Notes: generated by a model not told the origin, from the letters alone. A stretch of 64,000 bases of DNA from Rhodovastum atsumiense (GCF_937425535.1 NZ_OW485601.1:1169001-1233000), one strand, 5' to 3'. Positions 34,407-43,616 are shown, counted from the stretch's first letter. A program made the numbers and translations.

Positions 34407-35358
34407 GCGTCACTCCTGTCGGGCAGCGCGGCGGGGAGACGCAGGGGCAAAGGCGTTCCGGTGCGCGCGGTCTAACGTGGGTTCCCGGGTGTCTCCGCGG
34501 GACGCGGCCCTTCGTAGTGTCCCGAGGTTGCAACGGCAAGCCGGCCGCGAATGCGTGCACGCAGGAATCTTTCGGCGGGCGCACACTATATAGATGTCGA
34601 CAGCACCCCAACCCGCTTTACCGGGCAATGTCGTGATCCTGCGAGTCAGGGCCGTGCAACCATGCCCGGCAACACGGGACGGGCGACGGCCGTTTCCGTC
34701 CACCTCGCCACCTGGACGGCGTGACGATGACGATGCCGCCGGCAACCTGCGCGAAGCGGCGACACCCGCAAGATGATCGCTGCCTGCGCCAACCTTGCCG
34801 GACCCTGCCCGCGGCAAGCCGCAGCACGACGCACCGACCGCCGGAATGTCGCAGGCAACAGCCGGAGGACGTCATTGCACGGCGGATGTCGCCCCCTCGC
34901 TGGCGCACGCGAAGACGCAGCACGGGAGAAGTTCGGATTCGCCCTCTCCGGAAAAGCGAAGTTGCGCCGCGATGCCATGCTGGCGTCCCGCCGGAACCGA
35001 TCGGAGAATCGCGTCGGCTGCGCAGGACCGGCGTTCACTCCTGCGCGAGAACGGCAGCGGAATATCGTCATGGTGTTGCGCCGACCGGACTGCACAGGCT
35101 GTGTCTGTGGCGTTCCCGCCGCATGACGGGCGGGAACGCCAGCCAGCCGGAGAGCGAACAGATGCATCGTGGATCGCGTGGTCCTGCGCGCGCCGGCATG
35201 CCGCGGCCCACAGGGTCGCTTCATCAGCAACAAGAACCGTGGCGTTTTCAGGATTCCGCATGACCGCATCATCCGATACGCACCGATACCGGACCACCGG
35301 AGGCGCGCCATCCGATGCAGCGACGGCCTGCATCGGTGACGATGGTCGTCGCGCCGCA
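34407..35358. other. 950-base gap without a supported gene
   Basis: Several long open frames exist on both strands, as expected for GC-rich DNA, but none shows a domain, signal peptide or consistent codon bias. A 13-base-pair perfect hairpin at 35107-35140 is the only clear structure. Contents could include a small RNA, an eroded gene or the prpD promoter (34407-34600). Confidence 0.45.
35107..35140. repeat. Perfect 13-bp inverted repeat (hairpin)
   Basis: Arms TGGCGTTCCCGCC and GGCGGGAACGCCA around an eight-base loop, in the middle of a gene-poor stretch. No T-run follows on either strand, so a simple terminator is not supported. May be the core of an RNA or a protein-binding site. Confidence 0.55.
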
Positions 35359-35754
35359 ATGCTCATGAAACCGATACAAGCCGCGCGGAAGCACCAGCTG
35401 CGCCGGCTGCTTCCCGGCCTCGTCCTGGCCCTGACAAGTTGCGCAGGCACCGCCGGCGACATCACCGATCTGCCCGAATCCGACAATCACCAGCTCACCG
35501 AGCCCGCCTCGCCGCTGCGCGGCGGCTCCGATGCCGCCAGCCGCGCGGCGCTGGACCGTGCCGCCACGTTCTGCCGCACGCGCGGACTTGCGCTGACGCC
35601 GGTTGGCGTGGTGGCAAACGGCTCGGCGATCCAGCAGGCGATCACCGGTCCCACCGCCATCACGCTGCGCTTCCGCTGCGAGCCGCAACAGTCCATGCAG
35701 ATGAACATCGCCCACCCCGCCGCGCCCGCGGGTGCCGACCCGGCGGAAAAATAA
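35359..35754 (+). CDS. Small putative lipoprotein, unknown function
   Basis: 131 residues (129 from the second ATG at 35365). A basic N-terminus MKPIQAARKHQLRRLLPG is followed by LVLALTSCAGT, a lipobox (LTSC) placing the acylated Cys at the mature end. The mature part contains DAASRAALDRAATFC, a weakly repetitive RFRCEP and a proline/alanine-rich tail. Two further cysteines could form a disulfide. No family recognised. Flanked on both sides by orphan hairpins. Confidence 0.6.
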   Translation: MLMKPIQAARKHQLRRLLPGLVLALTSCAGTAGDITDLPESDNHQLTEPASPLRGGSDAASRAALDRAATFCRTRGLALTPVGVVANGSAIQQAITGPTAITLRFRCEPQQSMQMNIAHPAAPAGADPAEK

Positions 35755-36326
35755 GCCCGCCCCCCTGGGCGGCAGACGTGCCGATCGGTGCACATGATCA
35801 TCATTTCCCGCGGGCGCCGGATGCGCGGCCGGCCCGGTCGTAATCCGTTACGCAGGCAGGCAGCCCCGCCCGTGGGAAAACCGTCGCATCGCCGCGCAAA
35901 GATGCGCCGTTGCGTCCGCGGACAGCGCCCCCGATGCCCCTCCGGTCAAGGCAGGAGCAACCTTGGCGCACTCTGTTTCGGGTTTCGGCCACCCTGGCGC
36001 CGGACGCCGCCGGCGCCAGGGTGGCCGCCCGGACCGATGCCGCACTGATCGCCCAGCGAACCGTTACCCTCGGAAGCGCCACATCCCGATCGCGGTGCCG
36101 CCGGCTCTTGCTGGCCGCCCCGTTCCCGATCAGGATACGCGACCTGTGGCAATGCTTGATCGCGTGCGCACGGGCGACCAAGTTAGCCGCAGTGAAGCAG
36201 GAAAGCCCCCCTGTTCGTGACGCCCCTCTCATGCCCACTGCCAGACGGCCTCCGAAACCCCCGTCCCCTGCCGATGCCCCCAAGCCCGAGCGCCGCCGTG
36301 CGCCCGCTGCCGGACGGGCGGTAGGC
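35755..36326. other. Intergenic region with a long hairpin
   Basis: About 570 bases between the lipoprotein and UPF0262 genes. It holds the perfect 17-base-pair hairpin annotated at 35987-36026. The UPF0262 frame is open from 35910, with an ATG at 36231 that would add 32 poorly conserved Pro/Arg-rich residues; I see no other gene. Confidence 0.5.
35987..36026. repeat. Perfect 17-bp inverted repeat (hairpin)
   Basis: Arms GGCCACCCTGGCGCCGG and CCGGCGCCAGGGTGGCC around the six-base loop ACGCCG. No mismatch, no T-tract after it on the plus strand. It is the strongest isolated hairpin in the window outside the composite repeats. Possible terminator, small-RNA core or DNA site; undecided. Confidence 0.65.
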
Positions 36327-36839
36327 ATGGCCCAGACCGCGCAGGCCCGGATCCCCCCCGCGGCACCCCGGCTGGTTCGCGTCACCCTCGACGGAGAGGC
36401 GCTCACCCGGCTCTCGCCGATCCTGGAAGCCGACCGCGCCCAGGCGGTGGCCGACCTGGAGGCCGAGAACCGCTTCGCCCCCAAGGGTGGCCAGGCGGCC
36501 CGCGATCCCGGGCCCTACGCCCTGCGCCTGTCGATCCAGGAAGGGCGGCTGGTCTTCGACATCCGCCGGACCGACGACAGCCCGCTGACCGCCATCGTGC
36601 TGGCGCTCGGCCCCTTCCGCAGCCTGATCAAGGATTACCAGCTGCTCGTCGACAGCCACATCATGGCCATCGAAGAAGGCCGCGAGGCCCGCATCCAGGC
36701 CATCGACATGGGACGCCGCGGATTGCACAACGAGGGCGCGCAGCTCATGGTCGAGCGGCTCGCGGGCAAGGTGGAGATGGATTTCGCCACCGCCCGGCGG
36801 CTGTTCACCCTGCTCTGCGTGCTGCACCAGCGCATCTGA
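36327..36839 (+). CDS. UPF0262 family protein
   Basis: 170-residue conserved protein of unknown function, widespread in alphaproteobacteria. Family blocks seen: RDPGPYALRLSIQEGRLVFDI, LGPFRSLIKDYQLLVDSHI split at IKDY, and MGRRGLHNEGAQLMVERLAG. In many relatives this gene sits next to hisD and infA; here it is about 35 kb away and precedes mtnA by 15 bases. Start chosen as MAQTAQ; an upstream ATG at 36231 would add a Pro/Arg-rich extension. Confidence 0.88.
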   Translation: MAQTAQARIPPAAPRLVRVTLDGEALTRLSPILEADRAQAVADLEAENRFAPKGGQAARDPGPYALRLSIQEGRLVFDIRRTDDSPLTAIVLALGPFRSLIKDYQLLVDSHIMAIEEGREARIQAIDMGRRGLHNEGAQLMVERLAGKVEMDFATARRLFTLLCVLHQRI

Positions 36840-36854
36840 AGGCACGAGAGACCC

Positions 36855-37937
36855 ATGAAGATCGACGGCACCCCGTACCGCAGTGTCTGGGTGGACCCCG
36901 AGGACGGCTGGTCCGTCCGCATCTTCGACCAGACCAGGCTCCCCTGGCGGCTGGAGGTGCTTCGCCTCACCACGGTGGACGAGGCCGCCCACGCCATCCG
37001 CTCCATGCAGGTGCGCGGCGCCCCCCTGATCGGGGCTGTCGCCGCCTACGGCGTCTGCCTTGCCCTGCGCGCGGACGCCTCGACCGAGGCCATGGAACGC
37101 GACTGCGCCATGCTCGGGGAGACACGGCCAACCGCCATCAACCTGCGCTGGGCGATCGCGCGGATGCTGGCCCGGCTGCGCGACACCGCCCCCGCCGACC
37201 GGGTGGCCGCCGCCTACGCGGAAGCCGGCCGCATCGCCGACGAGGACGCCGCCCAGTGCGAGGCGATCGGGCGGCACGGCGTCGAGCTGATCGCGGCGAA
37301 GGCCGGCCAGGGCCGCCGCGTGAACGTGCTGACCCATTGCAACGCCGGCTGGCTCGCCACCGTCGACTGGGGCACCGCGCTGGCCCCCATCTATATGGCG
37401 CATGAACGCGGCATCGACCTGCATGTCTGGGTGGACGAGACCCGCCCGCGCAACCAGGGCGCGGCGCTCACCGCATGGGAGCTGCGCAGCCACGGCGTGC
37501 CGCACACCGTCGTCGCCGATAACGCCGGCGGCCACCTGATGCAGCACGGCGAGGTGGACCTGGTCATCGTCGGCACCGACCGGGTCACGCGCCAGGGCGA
37601 CGTCGCCAACAAGATCGGCACCTATCTGAAGGCGCTGGCGGCACGCGACAACGACGTGCCGTTCTGGGTCGCCTGCCCGTCCTCGACGATCGACTGGACC
37701 GTCGCCGACGGCCTCGCGGAAATCCCGATCGAGGAACGCAGCGGCGCCGAAGTCACCGATGTCACCGGCCGCATGGCCGACGGCACCATCGCCACCGTCC
37801 GGGTCACGCCATCCGAGGCAGCCAACCCGGCTTTCGACGTGACCCCGGCCCGCCTGGTCACCGGGCTGATCACCGAACGGGGATGCTGCCCGGCAACCAC
37901 CGATGGCTTGCTGTCGCTGTTTCCGGAACGGACGTAA
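36855..37937 (+). CDS. mtnA: Methylthioribose-1-phosphate isomerase
   Basis: Converts 5-methylthioribose-1-phosphate to methylthioribulose-1-phosphate in methionine salvage. The 360 residues have the family blocks [45 protein letters not shown] with the catalytic Cys, [19 protein letters not shown] and the catalytic Asp in [27 protein letters not shown]-like site precedes the ATG. Other salvage genes are not in the window. Confidence 0.96.
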   Translation: MKIDGTPYRSVWVDPEDGWSVRIFDQTRLPWRLEVLRLTTVDEAAHAIRSMQVRGAPLIGAVAAYGVCLALRADASTEAMERDCAMLGETRPTAINLRWAIARMLARLRDTAPADRVAAAYAEAGRIADEDAAQCEAIGRHGVELIAAKAGQGRRVNVLTHCNAGWLATVDWGTALAPIYMAHERGIDLHVWVDETRPRNQGAALTAWELRSHGVPHTVVADNAGGHLMQHGEVDLVIVGTDRVTRQGDVANKIGTYLKALAARDNDVPFWVACPSSTIDWTVADGLAEIPIEERSGAEVTDVTGRMADGTIATVRVTPSEAANPAFDVTPARLVTGLITERGCCPATTDGLLSLFPERT

Positions 37938-37949
37938 GCAGGAAAAGGA

Positions 37950-38020
37950 AGGCGAGGGCTCCGCCCTCGACCCGGCAGGGGCCACATGGCCCCTGCACCC
38001 CATAAGCGCTGCGCGGCAGG
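37950..38020. repeat. Composite hairpin repeat, copy 5 (after mtnA)
   Basis: Short form: AAGGCGAGGGCTCCGCCCTCGACC, CAGGGGCCACATGGCCCCTG, CACCCCA and the GCTGCGCGG module. The AAGGC end starts about 10 bases after the mtnA stop codon. Convergent aminotransferase gene begins immediately on the other side. Confidence 0.8.
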
Positions 38021-38032
38021 AAAAGCCGGCGG

Positions 38033-39178
38033 CTACAGCACCTTCTTCACCACCTCCGCAAGCCGCTCGTAATCGGCGGAGTCGTTGTAGGCCTGGGCTG
38101 ACAGGCGTAGCCACACAGCATCGCCGAGCACATGCACCGGCGCGTCAGTGCCGGCATCCAACAATGCCTCACGCAAGGCTGCGGCCCGCGCCATGCTGGC
38201 TTCGACGGGCAATCGCACCACCCCCATGGCCGCCATGAAGCCATCCCCGGCACCACGGGCCGCGCCGAACCGGGCCGCAAGCAACTCGGTCGCCTCGCAG
38301 GCAAGCGCGGCATTGCGCGCCATCAGCGCCTCGCCACCAAGCGCCGCATGGAAATCGATACCATCCGGCACGGCAAGCGCAGCACTGGGATCGCGCGTGC
38401 CCGTCCAGTCGAACTCGGCCAGGAAGCCCTGGCCATACCCATGCGAGATGGCGAGCGGATGCAGGCCCGCCTGGCGCCCGGACGCCGCCCAGAGAAACGC
38501 GGCGCCTTTCGGGGCGAACAGCCATTTGTGGCAATTGCCGGTGTACCAGTCCGCACCGAGCGCCGTCAGATCAAGCGGGACCTGGCCGGGAGCATGGGCG
38601 CCGTCCACCAGGACCGGCACCCCGTGGGCGTGGCACAGCGACACCATGGCCGCGACCGGCAATACCAGCGCACTGGCCGAGGTGATGTGATCGAGCACGG
38701 CCAGCCGCGTGCGCCCCGTCAGCGCCGCCGCCAGGGCCGCGAGCACCCCGGCTTCGGTCGGATCGGGAAATGGCAGTCGCGCCCTGACGACGCGCGCGCC
38801 GGCCGTGCGCGCAACATGATCGACCGCCTTGCCCACCGCGCCATAGACATGGTCGAGGACCACGATCTCGTCCATCGGCCGCAGCGGCACGGAACGCAAC
38901 ACCGCGTTGACGGCGGTGGTGGCGTTCTCGGTGAAGACGATGTCATCCGCCCGTGCCCCGAGGAAGCCGGCGAGACGGGCGGCGGCGTGGCGCAGCGCCC
39001 CCGGCAGGACCCGCGACATGAAGCGGGTCGGCTGTGCCTCCATGCGGGCGCGCCAATGATCCTGGGCGGCCAGCACCGCGCGCGGCGTGGCGCCGAAGGA
39101 ACCGTGATTGACCGTGAGGAATCCGGGATCGAGCGCGAACGCCTCCCGGCACGCCGAACCGGGCGCAGGCGCGGTCAT
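38033..39178 (-). CDS. PLP-dependent aminotransferase class V (isopenicillin-N-epimerase-like)
   Basis: 381-residue fold-type I PLP enzyme of the class V group (cysteine desulfurase / isopenicillin N epimerase-like). Seen: FLTVNHGSFGATPRAVLAAQ, ADDIVFTENATTAVNAVLRS, PLP Asp in PVLVDGAHAPGQVPLDL, and the Schiff-base lysine in WYTGNCHKWLFAPKG. Substrate unknown. Start MTAPAPGS chosen two bases from the previous gene's stop; the frame beyond lies in that gene. Confidence 0.9.
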   Translation of the reverse strand: MTAPAPGSACREAFALDPGFLTVNHGSFGATPRAVLAAQDHWRARMEAQPTRFMSRVLPGALRHAAARLAGFLGARADDIVFTENATTAVNAVLRSVPLRPMDEIVVLDHVYGAVGKAVDHVARTAGARVVRARLPFPDPTEAGVLAALAAALTGRTRLAVLDHITSASALVLPVAAMVSLCHAHGVPVLVDGAHAPGQVPLDLTALGADWYTGNCHKWLFAPKGAAFLWAASGRQAGLHPLAISHGYGQGFLAEFDWTGTRDPSAALAVPDGIDFHAALGGEALMARNAALACEATELLAARFGAARGAGDGFMAAMGVVRLPVEASMARAAALREALLDAGTDAPVHVLGDAVWLRLSAQAYNDSADYERLAEVVKKVL

Positions 39179-39179
39179 G

Positions 39180-39647
39180 TCAGATCCAGCGGCGCACGGC
39201 GCTGCGGTAGTCGCGATAGGCGTCGCCGAAGATCCGTTCCAGGTAGGCTTCCTCACGGGCAATCACGCCGAAGCGCAGGACCAGCACGGCGGGAATCAGC
39301 AGCAGCACGCCCCAGGCCAGGTCGAGCAGCACCGCGATCCCGAGGCTCAGCAGGATCAGGGCGAGGTAGATCGGATTGCGGCTGACAGCGAACGGCCCGC
39401 TGCGCACCAGGGCGGTGCTCGGGTGATACGGGTCGACATGGGTGCCGGCACGACGCATCGTCAGCACCGCCGCGCCGGCAAGGGCGAAGGCCAGCAGGAT
39501 GGCGCCGCTCCCGATCCAGCCGGCCAGCGGCCGCGGCAGCGAGGGCACCGGCAGGACCAGGCCCAGCAGCCAGCCGCCCAGCAGCGCGGCGGCCATGATA
39601 AGAGGGGGCGGCGCGATGACGCCGGCCGTATCGGCACGCGAGGACAT
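39180..39647 (-). CDS. Isoprenylcysteine carboxyl methyltransferase-like membrane protein
   Basis: 155-residue integral membrane protein of the ICMT/PEMT-like methyltransferase family, SAM-dependent. Three or four membrane segments; the C-terminal signature RSGPFAVSRNPIYLALILLSLG and REEAYLERIFGDAYRDYRSAVRRW is diagnostic. Small lipids or protein carboxyls are possible substrates. Co-directional with the aminotransferase gene downstream. Confidence 0.9.
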   Translation of the reverse strand: MSSRADTAGVIAPPPLIMAAALLGGWLLGLVLPVPSLPRPLAGWIGSGAILLAFALAGAAVLTMRRAGTHVDPYHPSTALVRSGPFAVSRNPIYLALILLSLGIAVLLDLAWGVLLLIPAVLVLRFGVIAREEAYLERIFGDAYRDYRSAVRRWI

Positions 39648-39692
39648 GGGTTTCTCCTGCCCGGGGTTTCCTGGCGATCCCGGCCGGACCGC

Positions 39693-40385
39693 TCACCAGG
39701 CGTCGAGCATCTCACGCGTCTCCTGCACGGCGATGCGCCAGATCGCCAGCATCTCCTCGTCGGCGCGCTGGGTGCGGCCACCGAAGCTGCCGTCCTCGAG
39801 CAGGGTGCGGACCTCGAAGGGCGGCAGCGTCCCCAGCCGGTCGAAATCGACCGTATCCTTGGCCTCGTCGGCGGGCGTGCTGTCCAGGCGGGTCCAGGGG
39901 AAGTTCTCGGCCCAGCTGCCATGGCTGCCGACGGGGTCGGTGGCCTGCAACTGGGCCAGGGTGCGCGGAGCCCGGCGCCAGTCGTGGAAGCGCACGCGAC
40001 AGTCGGGATTGTCCATCATCCATTCCTGCGCCAGGCAGGACGCGGCGGCGTTGCCGATATGGCCGCTGACGATCAGGATGCGGCGGAAACCGGAGCGCTT
40101 GAGGCTGTCGAGCACGTCGCGCACCACCGCGCACAGCGTCTCCACCCGCAGCGTGATGCTGCCGGGGAAGGCCTGGAAATGCGGCGCGACCCCGAACGGC
40201 ACCACCGGAAACACCGGCACGCCGAGCGGATCGGCCGCTTCGAAGGCAAGACGCTCGGACAGGATCGCATCCGTCAGCAGCGACAGGCCGGCATGCTGCT
40301 CGGTGCTGCCGAGGGGCAGGACGGCACGGTCGTCCTGCCGCACCCAGTCGTCGATCATCCGCCAGTCCATGTTGGCGACGCGCAT
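39693..40385 (-). CDS. Creatininase-family amidohydrolase
   Basis: 230-residue metal-dependent amidohydrolase. Family motifs: VLPLGSTEQHAGLSLLTDAI with metal ligands E, H and D; FHAF-like APHFQAFPGSITL; and ILIVSGHIGNAAAS, where the usual GHGGN is GHIGN. DSTPADEAKDTVDF lies near the end. Substrates in this family include creatinine, formamides and peptide-derived intermediates; not determinable here. Confidence 0.9.
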   Translation of the reverse strand: MRVANMDWRMIDDWVRQDDRAVLPLGSTEQHAGLSLLTDAILSERLAFEAADPLGVPVFPVVPFGVAPHFQAFPGSITLRVETLCAVVRDVLDSLKRSGFRRILIVSGHIGNAAASCLAQEWMMDNPDCRVRFHDWRRAPRTLAQLQATDPVGSHGSWAENFPWTRLDSTPADEAKDTVDFDRLGTLPPFEVRTLLEDGSFGGRTQRADEEMLAIWRIAVQETREMLDAW

Positions 40386-40457
40386 TGGTGACCCCCCGTA
40401 AAGGCACCGTCACGCTGCCACAGAGCATCGGCTGCAGGGAAGGCCGCAGCCGCGCCG

Positions 40458-40670
40458 TCACCTCTCCCCGGTCAGCATGAGGTCGCAATTGGCCCGGCCG
40501 GCGATCAGGCAGTCCTCGATGGCGGCCTTGGTGGCGAGGCGCTGCACCACGAGCAGGCTGACCACCACGATGAGCAGGGCCACGGCCAGACCCGCGAGGC
40601 TGCTGGTCTGCCGGTCGGCTTCCTGCTGCTCCTCGTCCCGGTTGAACCCGAGTCGATCCGTGCCGGGCAT
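40458..40670 (-). CDS. Small single-pass membrane protein, unknown
   Basis: 70 residues: a charged N-terminus MPGTDRLGFNRDEEQQEADRQ, one membrane helix (LAGLAVALLIVVVSLLVVQ), then a short tail with two Cys (DCLIAGRANCDLML). Coding character and hydrophobic pattern support a real gene; no family recognised. Located between the creatininase-like and AlkA-like genes, on the minus strand. Confidence 0.6.
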   Translation of the reverse strand: MPGTDRLGFNRDEEQQEADRQTSSLAGLAVALLIVVVSLLVVQRLATKAAIEDCLIAGRANCDLMLTGER

Positions 40671-40786
40671 TGCTGCCGTCCTGCTGTCCCCAACAGGGTT
40701 TTAGCGCGGGTCAGGGGGGACGAGGCAAGCCAGGGAGGCGCGAAATCGGACTGGTGCGGGTGCCGTTCGGGTGAGAGGCTGTCGGC

Positions 40787-41416
40787 ATGCGCGCGGCCAC
40801 CCAGCACCTGCGTTCCTGTGATCCGGCCATGGCCGGGCTGATCGAGCGCGTCGGGCGATGCCGCCTGACCGTGCAGAGGCGCCAGGAGCCCTACGAGGCG
40901 CTGGTCCGGGCGATCGCCTTCCAGCAGTTGCACGGCATGGCGGCGCGCAGCATCCTCGCCCGCTTCGTGGCGCTGTATCCCGACATGCCCTTCCCGACCC
41001 CGGCGATGGTGCTGGCCACCAGCGAGGCGACGCTGCGGGGCGTCGGCTTTTCCGCGGCGAAGATCGCCGCGATCCGTGACATCGCGGCCAAGGCCGAAGC
41101 GGGTGTCGTGCCGAACCGGCGCAGTGCCGTCCGGCTGAGCGACGCCGCGCTGATCGAACGCCTGACCACGATCCGCGGCGTCGGGCGCTGGACCGTGGAG
41201 ATGCTGCTGATCTTCACGCTCGGGCGGCCGGATGTGCTGCCGGTGGACGATTACGGCGTGCGCGACGGCTACCGCGTGCTGCACGGGCTGGCGGAGGCGC
41301 CGAAGCCGAAGGCGCTGGCGGCGATCGGGGAAAGCTGGGCACCGTTCCGCAGCTTTGCCGCCTGGTACCTGTGGCGGGCCTCGGACGCGGCGAAGGGCCG
41401 GCCGGTCACGACGTGA
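40787..41416 (+). CDS. DNA-3-methyladenine glycosylase II (AlkA-like)
   Basis: Base-excision repair glycosylase of the HhH-GPD superfamily, 209 residues. Seen: EPYEALVRAIAFQQLHGMAAR, the helix-hairpin-helix IRGVGRWTVEMLLIFTLGR and the catalytic Asp in DVLPVDDYGVRDGY. It lacks the N-terminal AlkA domain of E. coli, like many shorter AlkA homologues. Its stop overlaps the GTG of the transporter gene. Confidence 0.92.
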   Translation: MRAATQHLRSCDPAMAGLIERVGRCRLTVQRRQEPYEALVRAIAFQQLHGMAARSILARFVALYPDMPFPTPAMVLATSEATLRGVGFSAAKIAAIRDIAAKAEAGVVPNRRSAVRLSDAALIERLTTIRGVGRWTVEMLLIFTLGRPDVLPVDDYGVRDGYRVLHGLAEAPKPKALAAIGESWAPFRSFAAWYLWRASDAAKGRPVTT

Positions 41417-42279
41417 GCGGGACGGTGGACGCCGGCGGAATGTTGCCGCCCTCCGTGCTGCTGGCGGTGCTGCTCGGCGGCGCGCTGCACGCGGCCTGGA
41501 ACGTGGGCGTGCGGGCCGCGCGCGACCGGCGGCAGGAAACCGCCCTCGTGGTCGCGGGGGCGGCGGTGCTGTCCGCCGCCATGCTGCCGTTCCTGCCCCT
41601 GCCACAGGCGGGCGCATGGCCGTTCCTGGCGGTGTCGGCGGTCCTGAATGTCGGGTATTTCGCCCTGGTCGCGGCGGCGTACGATCGCGCAAGCGTGACC
41701 CTGGCCTATCCGCTGATGCGCGGGGCTGCGCCGGCGCTGACGGCACTGGCGGCATGGCTGCTGCTGGGCGAGGCGCTGCCACCGCTGGGATGGATTGGGG
41801 TGCTGGCGGTCTCCGCGGGCGTGCTGCTGATGGCCCGGGGGGCCGCCGCCGTCACCGAACACGCGGCGGTACGGCTCGCTTTGGCGAACGCGGCCATCAT
41901 CGCCGCCTACACCCTGGCCGACGGCATGGGCGTCCGGCGCTCGGGCCATGCGCTGGCCTATACCTTGTGGCTGTTCCTGCTCGCCGCCGGCCCGAGCCTG
42001 GTGATGCTGCTGGGGCCGGTCGGCCTGCTGCGCTGGCGCCCCTCGCCGCGGGCGATGCTGCGGGCGCTCGGCGGCGGGGGCTGCACGATCGGCAGCTACG
42101 GCCTGGCGCTGTGGGCGATGACGCGGGCACCGATGGCCCCGGTAGCGGCGCTGCGGGAGACGGCGATGCTGTTCGGCCTGGTGCTGGCCCGGCTGGTGCT
42201 GGGCGAGCGGCCGGGCCGGCGGCGCTGGCTGGCCGCGGGCACGATCGCCGCCGGCGCGGCGTTGCTGCGTCTGGCCTGA
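41413..42279 (+). CDS. EamA/DMT-superfamily transporter
   Basis: 288-residue drug/metabolite transporter with about ten membrane helices in two EamA halves. Seen: ALHAAWNVGVRAARDR at the start of the first half, AYDRASVTLAYPLMRGAAPALTAL at the inner repeat (shown only in part), and PVAALRETAMLFGLVLARLVLGER at the end of the second half. Substrate unknown. GTG overlapping the AlkA-like stop chosen; ATG 41440 possible. Confidence 0.88.
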   Translation: MSGTVDAGGMLPPSVLLAVLLGGALHAAWNVGVRAARDRRQETALVVAGAAVLSAAMLPFLPLPQAGAWPFLAVSAVLNVGYFALVAAAYDRASVTLAYPLMRGAAPALTALAAWLLLGEALPPLGWIGVLAVSAGVLLMARGAAAVTEHAAVRLALANAAIIAAYTLADGMGVRRSGHALAYTLWLFLLAAGPSLVMLLGPVGLLRWRPSPRAMLRALGGGGCTIGSYGLALWAMTRAPMAPVAALRETAMLFGLVLARLVLGERPGRRRWLAAGTIAAGAALLRLA

Positions 42280-42522
42280 CACGCCCGAGCACCGGATGCC
42301 GGCCGCAGGCAAGGGAGGCGGTGGGCACGGCTGCCTTGCACCGAAGCCCGGTCGCGATGCCGATTTCGGGTTGCACGGACGGCCGCGAAACCCTAGGAAA
42401 TGCGGACATCCACCGGATGGCGCGTCATCGTGCCGGCGTTTTCCTCGGAAGCGCGATCACGGTGGGCGTTGCGGGACGGGCTTGCCGCCGGGCCGTTCCT
42501 GTCCTACACGGCGGTCGCGGAT

Positions 42523-42597
42523 GGGCGATTAGCTCAGCGGGAGAGCGCCCCCCTGACACGGGGGAGGTCAGTGGTTCAATCCCACTATCGCCCACCA
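42523..42597 (+). tRNA. tRNA-Val (GAC)
   Basis: Complete 75-base cloverleaf: acceptor GGGCGAT/ATCGCCC, discriminator A and encoded CCA. The anticodon stem CCCCC/GGGGG encloses loop CTGACAC with anticodon GAC (Val); T-loop GGTTCAATCCC. No integrase or repeated 3' end is seen downstream. Confidence 0.97.
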
Positions 42598-42627
42598 TCC
42601 TTCCCCTTCCCTCCTCCGACGCCTCGG

Positions 42628-43107
42628 TCACTGCAGCGCGCCCCAGCGTGGCACCGCAGGTTCCGCCAGCGCCCATTTCCAGCCCTGCTCCTGGCGACAG
42701 ATCGTGGTGCTGAACCATGTCGGCGGCGTCGACGGGTCCGCGGCCGCCGCGAAGACGATTTCCCGGCAGGCCGCCAGCGGCGTCATGATCGCGCGTACCA
42801 CCCGCACCTCGCCGTGCGCGCCGGCGAAGGGGATGCCCTGGTGTACTTGCCAGGGGCCGCTGCCTCCCTCCGGCAGGTCGGCGGCAGCCTGCGCGATCGC
42901 GTCCTGCTCGTCCCGGTGCCAGCGTCGGGAGCCGTATTTCAGCCCCACCCCCAGCGCCGCCCGGGTAGAGATGCCGACGATATAGCCCACCGCCGGATTG
43001 GCCGTCGCCGCCCCCGCCGCGCCGCCGCCGACCAGGGCCGAGATATCGGCAACCGTGTTGCAGCCGGCCAGCAGGAGCAGCAGGGCAGCCGGCCCGGCCA
43101 GCCTCAC
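42628..43107 (-). CDS. Putative lipoprotein, paralogue A
   Basis: 159 residues with GTG start. Signal MRLAGPAALLLLLAGCNTV has a lipobox (LAGC). The mature protein has a glycine/alanine-rich segment, then blocks shared with the upstream gene: ACREIVFA.., a T-x-CR motif and the C-terminal end WALAEPAVPRWGALQ. The gene overlaps its paralogue by GTGA. Function unknown; localisation to a membrane by the lipid anchor is inference. Confidence 0.75.
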   Translation of the reverse strand: MRLAGPAALLLLLAGCNTVADISALVGGGAAGAATANPAVGYIVGISTRAALGVGLKYGSRRWHRDEQDAIAQAAADLPEGGSGPWQVHQGIPFAGAHGEVRVVRAIMTPLAACREIVFAAAADPSTPPTWFSTTICRQEQGWKWALAEPAVPRWGALQ

Positions 43108-43616
43108 TGCAAGGCGCCCCAGCGCTCGGTCGCTGGTTCGGCGGTGGCCCAGCGCCAGGTCTCGCCGTCACGGCAGACCGTCGCCGTATAGAAAGCGCGG
43201 CTCGGCTTCGCCGCCGTGCCGCCATCGACCGAGAAGACGATCTCGCGGCAGGCGAAGCCGGGTCCGCCGAAATCCCGGGCGACCGTGACCTGGCCGCGTT
43301 CATCGTCCTCGATCGGGATATCGTGCGCGATCGACCAGACGCCGACATCCCCCGGCTTCAGGGCCCCCGCCGCCGTGGCAATCCGCTGCTGCGCGGCGGC
43401 ATGCACCTTGCGCTGGACATATCCCAGGCCCGCATCGGCCACCGAGCGGACCCCCAGGCCGATCGCCGCGCCGAGCGTCGCGTCATCGGTCACCGCCCCG
43501 GCAATGCCCGCGCCGGCGATGCCCGCGGCATCCGCGGTACCTTCGGTCAGCAGCGCGCGACACCCCGGCAGGGCCATGCAGGCCAGCAACAGCAGGATGA
43601 TCCCGCCCCGCATCAT
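43104..43616 (-). CDS. Putative lipoprotein, paralogue B
   Basis: 170 residues starting MMRGGIILLLLACMALPGC, a lipoprotein signal with lipobox LPGC. A Gly/Ala-rich low-complexity part (AGIAGAGIAGAV) precedes a domain with GDVGVWSIAHDIPI, ACREIVFSVDGG, TATVCRDGETWRWATAEPATERWGALQ split at RDGE. The final WGALQ and the ACREIVF block are shared with paralogue A, so the pair arose by tandem duplication. Function unknown. Confidence 0.75.
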   Translation of the reverse strand: MMRGGIILLLLACMALPGCRALLTEGTADAAGIAGAGIAGAVTDDATLGAAIGLGVRSVADAGLGYVQRKVHAAAQQRIATAAGALKPGDVGVWSIAHDIPIEDDERGQVTVARDFGGPGFACREIVFSVDGGTAAKPSRAFYTATVCRDGETWRWATAEPATERWGALQ

